DNA of 13,729 nucleotides. Source: Alistipes sp. (GTDB lineage: Bacteria > Bacteroidota > Bacteroidia > Bacteroidales > Rikenellaceae). Every line of letters starts with the position of its first letter. Positions within the stretch are counted from its first letter, which is position 1. A model generated the notes under the pieces. It searched no databases and had not been told where the DNA came from. It was given only the letters and a program-made list of their open reading frames with translations. Shown here piece after piece: positions 1-6,628 of this stretch. The position numbers and the translations under genes are program-made. The stretch lies in assembly GCA_017631135.1 (NCBI GenBank), contig JAGBTW010000108.1:1-13729 (forward strand). Reading direction: 5' to 3'.

Positions 1-2
1 AT

Positions 3-1373
3 ATGCGTATCGTTGGCGAGGATGGCTATGAGGTTATAAGTCGCACGGTCAAGGCCTCGAAGATAGCTCCCGAGCGCGCTGTGGAGATACCCTACGAGGT
101 TGTGCATCCTATGTTGTGGAGCCCCAAGCGTCGCACGATGTACGATGTGGAGATTGTGCTTGGCGACGAGCGCAACCCCCTCGATAGGCTCACCATAAAG
201 ACGGGCTTCCGCTCGATAGAGGTCAAGGATGACAATAAGTTCTATCTCAACGACGAACTCTTTGCTGTGCGTGGTGTGAACTTGCCCCACGACAGGGCGG
301 GTGTGGGCACTGCACTTTCGCATGCAGACTACGCCATGGATGTGGCGATGGTCAAGGATATGGGTGCAAATGCTGTGCGTTCGCTCGTTGGTCCACACGA
401 TGGAGCACTCTACGATATATGTGACAGCGAGGGTATCTTGGCGTGGGTAGATATGCCCTTCTCGCGCTCCGAGCATGGCTTTTCGGATATATGCTACTAT
501 CCTACCGATGCACTGCGCAATAATGGCTTCGAGCAGCTCAAAGAGGTGGTGTTGCAGAACTACAACCACCCCTCGGTAGTTATGTGGGGACTCTTCTGGC
601 TCGTATGGCAGAGGGGTGACGATGTGTTGGACTATGTAGGTGCGTTGAACGACTTGGCGCATCAACTCGATGTGTCGCGCCCTACGGTATGTTGCAGCAA
701 TAGCGATGGCGCAATAAACTTCATCACCGACCTTGTGGTGTTGCGCCAAAATGTCGGATGGATGAAGGGCTCGATTGAGGATGTCGATATATGGTGCGAA
801 CAGCTATCAACAAATAAGTCGTGGGCATCGCTGCGCTGTGGCGTAAACTATGGCGAGGCGGGTGTGCGCGGACACAATAGCGAGCGCATAGAGCGTGCCG
901 ACCGCAATTCGCGCCTCTTGCCCGAGCGACGACAGAGCGATATGCACGAGCGTTACATCGAGCAGATTGACGATGCCGACATATTTTGGGGTGTGTGGTT
1001 GGATAATATGTTCGACTACGCCTCTGCGCGTCGCCCCTATGGCATGAATGCGGCGGGTATGGTCGAGTATGACCACGCTACGCGCAAGGATGCCTTCTAC
1101 CTCTATCGCGCGCGTTGGAACGATGACGAGCCCACGCTACATATTGCAGATAAGGGCTGGGCAGGTCGTCGCGACGAGCTTCAAACGGTGGATGTATATA
1201 GCTCTGTGGGTGAGCCAAGGCTCGTTGTAGATGGCGATACGGTGGTTATGCGCTCTGTGGGTCGTGCGCACTATCGTGCCGACTCGGTTGTTGTGCGTGG
1301 TGTAAAAACAATACGCGCTACCGATGCATCAGGGCGATACAGCGATAGCGCGACGATTAGCGTTATTCGATAG
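3..1373 (+). CDS. Glycoside hydrolase family 2 protein, 5'-truncated by the window edge, probable pseudoenzyme
   Basis: This is the C-terminal 456 residues of a GH2 (beta-galactosidase/beta-glucuronidase type) protein. The ATG at the window edge is probably internal, because the usual N-terminal sugar-binding domain is missing. Visible parts are the end of the immunoglobulin-like domain (about residues 1-70), then a TIM barrel starting near GFRSIEV with GVNLPHDRAG (91-100), GANAVR (121-126), ILAWVDMPF (145-153), NHPSVVMWGLF (188-198) and WLDNMFDYASARR (332-344), then a C-terminal beta domain. The acid/base position normally reads Asn-Glu after WGLF but is W199-L200 here. The nucleophile position (SEYG in active relatives) reads VNYG, with Asn282 in place of Glu; Glu285 lies close by. 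The family is clear. Lack of classical retaining activity is inferred from my eye alignment. It abuts a convergent minus-strand gene with no spacer. Confidence 0.85.
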   Translation: MRIVGEDGYEVISRTVKASKIAPERAVEIPYEVVHPMLWSPKRRTMYDVEIVLGDERNPLDRLTIKTGFRSIEVKDDNKFYLNDELFAVRGVNLPHDRAGVGTALSHADYAMDVAMVKDMGANAVRSLVGPHDGALYDICDSEGILAWVDMPFSRSEHGFSDICYYPTDALRNNGFEQLKEVVLQNYNHPSVVMWGLFWLVWQRGDDVLDYVGALNDLAHQLDVSRPTVCCSNSDGAINFITDLVVLRQNVGWMKGSIEDVDIWCEQLSTNKSWASLRCGVNYGEAGVRGHNSERIERADRNSRLLPERRQSDMHERYIEQIDDADIFWGVWLDNMFDYASARRPYGMNAAGMVEYDHATRKDAFYLYRARWNDDEPTLHIADKGWAGRRDELQTVDVYSSVGEPRLVVDGDTVVMRSVGRAHYRADSVVVRGVKTIRATDASGRYSDSATISVIR

Positions 1374-1976
1374 TTACAACTTTGCTCGTTTGAGGTAGTT
1401 AATAGCCTCGGGACCCTCGCACATCAATAGGTCGAATATCGAGAGGTTGGGTGCGAAGGGTAGGCGGTCGTCAAAGACCTGGATATATGGCTCGGCAGAT
1501 AGTGTCGAGCCTCTCTTTTTGTCGCGCAGGTCGAGGTCGCCCTCTGCGGCAGTGATATATGTCTCGGATATGCGTGGCGTCTTGATTTTGAGTGTCTTAC
1601 ATACCGCCTCGAGTGTCGCCAGATTGAGGTCTACGAGGCGCTCCCACTCGCGCTCGTAGAGGGGTGTGAAGCGGTCGGCGTAGTAGTCGTAGTAGGGTGA
1701 CGAGCGATATGCCGACTCCATGGCTACGAGGTGCTGATGCTGCCAGCGCTTCGAGTAGTCTATGCGCATCGAGCGCATGGGCTGGCGTGGACGATTGGCG
1801 TGGGCAAGCTGCACGGATAGCTGCATGACGCCCCCCGAGGTCATAATCTCGGTGCGGTTGCGCTCCGAGCGCTTGACATAGTTTTCGCCAAGGTCTATAA
1901 CAGCATCGTCGCCCGCTTGAACAAGTGCTGCCCAATACTCTATTGAGCCGTAGTATACCGAAGGTAGAATAGTCAT
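1374..1976 (-). CDS. WbqC-like family protein
   Basis: The protein has about 200 residues and resembles the WbqC-like family (PF08889), which is often found near surface polysaccharide genes and has no firmly established reaction. Visible family features are the N-terminal LPSVYYGSIEYWAALVQ segment, then ENYVKRSERNRTEI, a basic WQHQH segment, and AYRSSPYYDYYADRF followed by LVDLNLATLE. I chose the ATG at 1976 because it puts the LPS motif four residues from the start, as in relatives. A TTG nine bases upstream (1985) would add three residues. The gene lies 21 bases downstream of the prmA stop on the same strand, so the two are probably cotranscribed. Its own stop (TAA on the minus strand, 1374-1376) touches the stop of the opposite-strand GH2 gene. 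Family assignment is by motif, and the function in this cell is unknown. Confidence 0.8.
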   Translation of the reverse strand: MTILPSVYYGSIEYWAALVQAGDDAVIDLGENYVKRSERNRTEIMTSGGVMQLSVQLAHANRPRQPMRSMRIDYSKRWQHQHLVAMESAYRSSPYYDYYADRFTPLYEREWERLVDLNLATLEAVCKTLKIKTPRISETYITAAEGDLDLRDKKRGSTLSAEPYIQVFDDRLPFAPNLSIFDLLMCEGPEAINYLKRAKL

Positions 1977-1997
1977 GATAATCAAGTGTTTATATCT

Positions 1998-2843
1998 CTA
2001 TGCCTTGGTGAATGCTATTGCCACCCATCCCTCCTCCTCGAGCGTTGTCGTGGGGTGGATGTTGTGGGCTGCTGCCGCTGCAATGATGTCATCCTTATCC
2101 TCGGTGAGGAAGCCACTCAAGAGGAGCTTACCGCCATTGTTGAGTGCAGCGCTATATCGTGCGATGTCGTTTAGGATGATATTGCGGTTGATGTTGGCAT
2201 AAATAGCATCGTAGCTCTTGCCCTCGACAGCCTCTACCGTGCCCGTTATGATGTTGATGTTGTCGCTCACACCGTTGATGCTCGCTGCGCGCAGGGCGCT
2301 CTCCGTAGACCATGGGTCGATGTCTATGGCGTCGACAAACATAGCACCGCACTTCAGCGCCACAAATGATAAGACGCCTGTTCCGCAGCCCACATCGAGG
2401 GCTCTCTTGGCGGGTTGCGATGCGTGGATAAGGCGACACATCATGCGTGTTGTGTGGTGGTGACCCGAGCCAAACGACATGGTGGGTGATACGATGATGT
2501 CCATAACCGCGGGGTCGGTGGGCGCGGGGTGTGCCGCCGAGCGAATGACCATGAGGTTGTCTATCTCCACGGGATGAAAACTCTCCTCCTCCCAGCGCGC
2601 GTTCCAATTCTCGTCGTCAATCTCCTTGAGCGTGGTGAGCGTGCCGTAGTCGTTGATGATATTTGTTGCCTCCTCGCCACACGCTACCCAATCCTCGGGG
2701 CTCATATATGTCTCGAGAACAACACCCTCCTCTGTGGCGCTGTCGCTAAAGCACTCGAAAGGGTAGTCCGAGAGAAAGGCGGTGAGTATCTCGGCACTCT
2801 CCGCATCGGGACAGGTGATAGTGAGATGGGTATATCGTTTCAT
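1998..2843 (-). CDS. prmA: Ribosomal protein L11 methyltransferase PrmA
   Basis: PrmA is a cytoplasmic SAM-dependent enzyme that methylates ribosomal protein L11. The 281-residue product has the expected two-part build. An N-terminal substrate-recognition domain (about 1-90) ends in the DENWNARWEEESFHPV segment. A Rossmann methyltransferase domain follows, with SFGSGHHHTT (123-132), the SAM-binding LDVGCGTG (149-156), the acidic AIDIDPW loop (172-178) and the substrate-side NINRNII (217-223). These motifs are characteristic of PrmA rather than of generic methyltransferases. Its length is slightly below the roughly 290-310 residues common in the family, and nothing looks missing. It is the first gene of a minus-strand pair with the WbqC-like gene and is read divergently from xerD. 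A -7 box at 2901-2908 on the minus strand is the likely promoter. Confidence 0.95.
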   Translation of the reverse strand: MKRYTHLTITCPDAESAEILTAFLSDYPFECFSDSATEEGVVLETYMSPEDWVACGEEATNIINDYGTLTTLKEIDDENWNARWEEESFHPVEIDNLMVIRSAAHPAPTDPAVMDIIVSPTMSFGSGHHHTTRMMCRLIHASQPAKRALDVGCGTGVLSFVALKCGAMFVDAIDIDPWSTESALRAASINGVSDNINIITGTVEAVEGKSYDAIYANINRNIILNDIARYSAALNNGGKLLLSGFLTEDKDDIIAAAAAHNIHPTTTLEEEGWVAIAFTKA

Positions 2844-2887
2844 ATCGTAGATTTTGTTCCGAAAATAATATTATGTAAAATAATTTG

Positions 2888-2910
2888 CTTATCTTTACGA
2901 CAAAGATAAG
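2888..2910. promoter_or_regulatory. Divergent promoter palindrome between prmA and xerD
   Basis: Nine-base perfect arms CTTATCTTT (2888-2896) and AAAGATAAG (2902-2910) are separated by five bases. The minus strand reads TATCTTTG (2901-2908), an exact match to the Bacteroidota -7 consensus TAnnTTTG and directed at prmA. The plus strand reads TATCTTTA (2890-2897), a one-base-off match directed at xerD. Start points would fall within or beside the palindrome, which would leave xerD a leader of only about a dozen bases. No convincing -33 TTTG was found at normal spacing on either strand. The promoter call is an inference from the consensus. Confidence 0.5.
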
Positions 2911-2916
2911 TATTAT

Positions 2917-3822
2917 ATGGTAGATATCACGAAAAAGTGGGAAAAAATTCGCACAGAGTATAAGCGTTATCTCAAGGTAGACCGTCGATTATCCAAAAAT
3001 ACGGTCGATGCCTACATGAACGATATAGTTGAGTTCTCGCACTTTATTATGCGTACCTACGGCGTGTTGCCCGAGCGTGTCGAGCAGCCTATGATTGAGC
3101 GCTTTATGATGTGGCAGTACGAAAAACAGAGTAGCGCAGCATCACAGGCGCGTCGCTTGAGTGGCGTAAAAAGCTTCTATAACTACTTATTAATCAACGA
3201 TAAGATTGAGCAGTTGCCCACGGATAATGTGGATAATCCGCGTCGCGACCGCACGCTGCCCGATGTGCTTACCGTCGAGGAGATAGATGCCATGTTGGCG
3301 ACCTTCGACATGACCACGCCAAAGGGTGCGCGCGATAGTGCCATTGTTGAGGTGCTCTATTCGTGTGGACTTCGCGTATCGGAGCTCACATCGCTAAAAA
3401 TCAGCGACCTATTTTTCGGTGAGGGCTACATCCGCATTATTGGCAAGGGCGATAAGCAGCGCCTTGTGCCCATAGGGAGTGTCGCTCGCAACAAGATACA
3501 ATACTACATGGACTACCGCACGCCAGCTATGCGCTCCGAGGCTACGCTATTCTTGAATAACCGAGGCAAGCCACTAACGCGTGTTATGGTCTTTAACATC
3601 ATCAAGCAAGCGGCAATGTTGGCGGGCATCGACAAGCAGATAAGCCCCCACACCCTGCGACACTCCTACGCTACCCACATGCTTGAGGGTGGTGCTAACA
3701 TACGCCAGGTGCAGGAACTTTTGGGACATGAGAGCATACTCACAACCGAGGTATATACCCATGTCAACCGCAAGCAGTTACGCACTGTGGTGGAGGACTC
3801 TTTTACTAATATAGATTTGTAG
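2917..3822 (+). CDS. xerD: Tyrosine recombinase XerD
   Basis: This site-specific tyrosine recombinase acts with XerC at dif to resolve chromosome dimers. The 301-residue length is normal for XerC/D. An N-terminal SAM-like core-binding domain (about 10-95) contains SKNTVDAYMNDI. The catalytic domain (about 110-295) carries the full set of active-site residues: R153 (GLRVSEL), K177 (GKGDKQR), H245 and R248 (HTLRHSYATH), H271 (LLGHES) and the nucleophile Y280 (TTEVYTHV). There are no integrase-type arm-binding extensions, which supports a housekeeping Xer protein rather than a phage or transposon integrase. XerD rather than XerC is a judgement by similarity, since Bacteroidota carry several close Xer paralogues. 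The gene is read divergently from prmA and its stop lies five bases before the preferred start of the next gene. Confidence 0.9.
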   Translation: MVDITKKWEKIRTEYKRYLKVDRRLSKNTVDAYMNDIVEFSHFIMRTYGVLPERVEQPMIERFMMWQYEKQSSAASQARRLSGVKSFYNYLLINDKIEQLPTDNVDNPRRDRTLPDVLTVEEIDAMLATFDMTTPKGARDSAIVEVLYSCGLRVSELTSLKISDLFFGEGYIRIIGKGDKQRLVPIGSVARNKIQYYMDYRTPAMRSEATLFLNNRGKPLTRVMVFNIIKQAAMLAGIDKQISPHTLRHSYATHMLEGGANIRQVQELLGHESILTTEVYTHVNRKQLRTVVEDSFTNIDL

Positions 3823-3827
3823 TGGTT

Positions 3828-4802
3828 ATGAAGAATGTTAAGTTATTTTTGTGCAGCGCAGTTGCGGTGCTCGTGGCTACGGTGGCTGTGGCGCAGTCAC
3901 GCGAGGTGGTCGTAGAGAGAGATTGGGGCAATATAAGTGCTACTATAGATGAGCCCACGGAGGGCGCAGAGTGTGCGGTGTTGATTGTTGCTGGGTCGGG
4001 ACCTACAGACCGCTATGGTAACTCTGGTGCGGGACTTAATACATTCTGCTATAAGATGTTGGGTGAGGCGCTCGCGGAGGGCGGTATCGCTGCAATGCGT
4101 TATGACAAGCGTGGCGTGGGCTTGAGTGTGCTTCCTGCAGAGGATGTTCCAAACCTCGTATTGGAGGATTACATCGACGATGCGCGCGCCTGTGTCGAGT
4201 ATCTGCGTAAAGAGGGCTTCGAGAGGGTCTTTGTTGCGGGACATAGCGAGGGCGGTCTTATTGCGCTTTCGTTGGCTGCGGAGGAGGAGTGTTGTTTTGA
4301 TGGTGTGGTGTTGCTGTGCGCTCCAGGCTTCAATATGGCCGACATCCTTAACTATCAGCTCTCCAAGCAGCTTGTGCCAGCCTATATGGGACTTATGGTT
4401 CAGAGTACACAGATTATAGGTAGGCTTAAGGCTGGAGAGAGGGTTGCCGAGGAGGATATACCCACCGAGCTCATGGGACTGTTTCACCCCGTTGTGCAGC
4501 CCTTTATCATAAGCAGCATGAAGTATGAGCCCGCGGAGCTTGCTCTGAAGTGTCGTGTGCCTATGCTTGTTGTGTCGGGCGGACGAGATATTCAGGTATC
4601 GGTGTCGAATGGCAACCGCATACACGAGGCTAACCCCAGCGCCGAGCACCTTGTATTTGAGAATATGACACATGTATTGAAGGATGCCGACACATCGGAG
4701 CGCATGACGCAGATTATGAGCATCTACACCAATGCAAACCTCCCCATTACCGAGGGTCTTGCCCCCGCAATTATCGAGTTTGTAAATAGCCTACATAAAT
4801 AG
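3828..4802 (+). CDS. Secreted alpha/beta hydrolase (serine esterase/peptidase-like)
   Basis: The 324-residue protein starts with a classical signal peptide (MKNVKLFLCSAVAVLVATVAVA, probable cut before QSREVV), so it is expected in the periplasm. The mature part is an alpha/beta hydrolase fold. GSGPTDR forms the likely oxyanion loop, MRYDKRGVGLS is typical of the family, the nucleophile elbow GHSEGG holds Ser140, Asp254 lies in SGGRDIQV and His282 in NMTHVLK. Together these give a complete Ser-Asp-His triad. It resembles S33-type aminopeptidase-like esterases; the substrate cannot be told from sequence. I chose ATG 3828 over the in-frame GTG at 3822, which overlaps the xerD stop by one base, because ATG gives a normal signal-peptide N-terminus. 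It is probably cotranscribed with xerD, with no apparent functional link. Confidence 0.85.
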   Translation: MKNVKLFLCSAVAVLVATVAVAQSREVVVERDWGNISATIDEPTEGAECAVLIVAGSGPTDRYGNSGAGLNTFCYKMLGEALAEGGIAAMRYDKRGVGLSVLPAEDVPNLVLEDYIDDARACVEYLRKEGFERVFVAGHSEGGLIALSLAAEEECCFDGVVLLCAPGFNMADILNYQLSKQLVPAYMGLMVQSTQIIGRLKAGERVAEEDIPTELMGLFHPVVQPFIISSMKYEPAELALKCRVPMLVVSGGRDIQVSVSNGNRIHEANPSAEHLVFENMTHVLKDADTSERMTQIMSIYTNANLPITEGLAPAIIEFVNSLHK

Positions 4803-4815
4803 CAATCCTCTACAT

Positions 4816-5880
4816 ATGAAACATATGCAAATTAATAATAGCGCAGATATTATTGCCGATATAAAGCAAATTATTGAGCAAGCGAGAAAACAGGCGTACA
4901 CCTCTATTAATACTTTAATGATTCAATCGAATTGGCTTGTAGGTCGTCGCATAGTGGAGGAAGAGCAAGGAGGAGCTTCGCGAGCAGAGTATGGCACAGC
5001 CTTGTTGAAGAATCTTGCGACAGAGCTGATGCCAATTTATGGTAATTCATATTCTGCTCGTCGCTTGCAAGATTATCGTCTGTTTTACCTCTATTTCAAG
5101 GATATAGAGATTTGGCATTCGCGAGTGCCAAATCTCACTTGGACTCATTATCGCGAGTTGCTTACGGTTAGTGACGAGACGGCTCGCCATTGGTATATGC
5201 AAGAAGCTGCCAAAGAGATGTGGAGCGTAAGAACACTGCATCGCAATATTTCATCACAATATTACTACCGTCTATTGCAATCGCAAGCCAAAGATGTGGT
5301 AATGGATGAGATGAAACAAATTACAGCACCGATGCAGGGCGACAAATTAGAGTTCATAAAGAATCCTGTTGTAGCGGAATTTTTAGGATTAGCGCAAAAT
5401 TCCAAATTCTCGGAAACGGAATTGGAGAGCGCAATAATCACCCACCTTCAGAAATTTATTATGGAATTGGGAAAGGGGTATGCCTTTGTTGCTCGCCAAC
5501 AACATATCCGCACTGATATGGGCGATTTCTACATAGACCTTGTTTTCTACAACTACATTCTCAAATGCTTTATGCTTGTCGATTTGAAAACGGAGCAGAT
5601 AAGCCACCAAGATGTAGGACAAATGGATATGTATATTAGAATGTACGACGAGCTGAAACGAACAGATGGCGACAACCCAACAATTGGACTTATTCTATGT
5701 TCTCGGACAAGCGAGGATATGGCTCGTTACTCAATGCTCAAAGATAATGATAGATTATTTCAGGCCAAGTACCTTACATTCCTGCCAACAAAGGAGGAAT
5801 TATCAAACGAGATTGAGCGTCAGAAAATGATATTCAAATTACAACAGGAGTGTGATACCCCTGAAACGAAGAATATATAA
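4816..5880 (+). CDS. YhcG/DUF1016-family PD-(D/E)XK nuclease domain protein
   Basis: The 354-residue protein has the two-part build of the YhcG family. An N-terminal DUF1016_N domain (about 10-150) includes NWLVGRRIVEEEQ, YSARRLQDYRLFY, LTWTHYRELL and the WSVRTLHRNI segment. A C-terminal PD-(D/E)XK nuclease domain (about 170-330) contains E204, D241 in GDFYIDLVFYN and D256-x-K258 in VDLKTE, a plausible intact active site. Members are thought to act on DNA and often sit near restriction-modification or defence genes; the exact role is unsettled. Here it stands alone between housekeeping genes, 13 bases after the hydrolase and 28 before the next gene. Its codons are clearly AT-richer than its neighbours, which suggests acquisition. 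A 30-nt palindrome (5107-5136) encodes residues 98-107 in frame. A second in-frame ATG at 4825 is possible. Confidence 0.9.
   Translation: MKHMQINNSADIIADIKQIIEQARKQAYTSINTLMIQSNWLVGRRIVEEEQGGASRAEYGTALLKNLATELMPIYGNSYSARRLQDYRLFYLYFKDIEIWHSRVPNLTWTHYRELLTVSDETARHWYMQEAAKEMWSVRTLHRNISSQYYYRLLQSQAKDVVMDEMKQITAPMQGDKLEFIKNPVVAEFLGLAQNSKFSETELESAIITHLQKFIMELGKGYAFVARQQHIRTDMGDFYIDLVFYNYILKCFMLVDLKTEQISHQDVGQMDMYIRMYDELKRTDGDNPTIGLILCSRTSEDMARYSMLKDNDRLFQAKYLTFLPTKEELSNEIERQKMIFKLQQECDTPETKNI
5107..5136. repeat. 30-nt near-perfect palindrome inside the DUF1016 gene
   Basis: Arms GAGATTTGGCA (5107-5117) and TGCCAAATCTC (5126-5136) are perfect inverted copies. The centre TCGCGA (5119-5124) is itself palindromic, so 14 of 15 positions pair and the remaining one (5118/5125) would be a G-U wobble in RNA. 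The palindrome occupies exactly ten codons, E98 to L107. Because of its phase, the reverse strand reads the same peptide with Met for Val (EIWHSRVPNL versus EIWHSRMPNL). Confidence 0.9.
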
Positions 5881-5908
5881 TCTGCCAATATTAAAAAAAT
5901 AGTATAGT

Positions 5909-6628
5909 ATGTCACTTTTTAAGAAACTTTTTGGTGGTAAGTCCACCCCAGACTATCCTTGTGATGAGTTGGTTGTTAATGGCGAGAAGCTGAAGTTGAC
6001 CTTCTTTGCTCACGCATCGTTTGCCATAGAGTATATGGACAAGCATATCTATGTCGACCCCGTAATGGAGAATGGCGAGTATGATAGACTTCCCAAGGCG
6101 GATGTTATCCTTGTAACTCACTCACACTATGACCATTTCGATATGGCGGCTATAGATAACCTTATCAAGGGCGATACACATATTCTCTTGGATAAGACCT
6201 CTGCCGAGGGCTTCGTGGGTGACTGCTACACCATGCTACCAGGCGCTGTTGCCGAGCCATTTAGCGACATCAGGGTCGAGGCGGTGGCGGCGTATAACAC
6301 CTCGGAGCACCAGTTGCAGTTCCATCCCAAGGAGCGCGAGGACTGTGGCTATGTGGTGACGCTTGGCGGTGCTGTGCGCATTTATGTGTCGGGTGATACC
6401 GAGCCTACGGAGGAGATGCGTGCGGTGAAGAATATCGACATCGCCTTTATCTGTTGCAACCAGCCCTACACGATGACACCCGAGCAGGCTGTGGAGGCTG
6501 TCAAGGCTGTTGCCCCAAAGATTTATTACCCCTACCACTATGGTCAGGTCGATGAGCCTACCGACGTGGAGGCATTGGCGAAGATGCTTGACGGAGTGTG
6601 TGATGTGCGCATCCGACCACTCGCATAG
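5909..6628 (+). CDS. Metallo-beta-lactamase-fold metal-dependent hydrolase (UlaG-like)
   Basis: The 239-residue product has no signal peptide and fits a cytoplasmic single-domain metallo-beta-lactamase-fold hydrolase of the UlaG-like group. The start is FAHASFAIEY followed by YVDPV (48-52). The metal-binding motif HSHYDHFD is at 71-78, with further ligand candidates His139 (FHP), Asp163 (SGDTE) and His210 (YPYHYG). AAYNT at 127-131 is typical of this group. The metal ligands look complete; the substrate is unknown, although relatives include lactonases and phosphodiesterases. It begins the dense run that leads to the KdsC-type gene. Its 3' end overlaps the longer version of the comEC frame by 26 bases, which suggests coupled translation. 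It is not the beta-lactamase domain of ComEC, which has different motifs. Confidence 0.88.
   Translation: MSLFKKLFGGKSTPDYPCDELVVNGEKLKLTFFAHASFAIEYMDKHIYVDPVMENGEYDRLPKADVILVTHSHYDHFDMAAIDNLIKGDTHILLDKTSAEGFVGDCYTMLPGAVAEPFSDIRVEAVAAYNTSEHQLQFHPKEREDCGYVVTLGGAVRIYVSGDTEPTEEMRAVKNIDIAFICCNQPYTMTPEQAVEAVKAVAPKIYYPYHYGQVDEPTDVEALAKMLDGVCDVRIRPLA

Noticed and set aside
3822-3827. GTG start for the alpha/beta hydrolase overlapping the xerD stop
   Set aside because: The ATG at 3828 gives a standard MKN signal-peptide start; the GTG adds only two residues.
3897-4673. 258-codon minus-strand open frame under the alpha/beta hydrolase
   Set aside because: The plus strand encodes an intact catalytic triad and signal peptide; the antisense product has no domain features.
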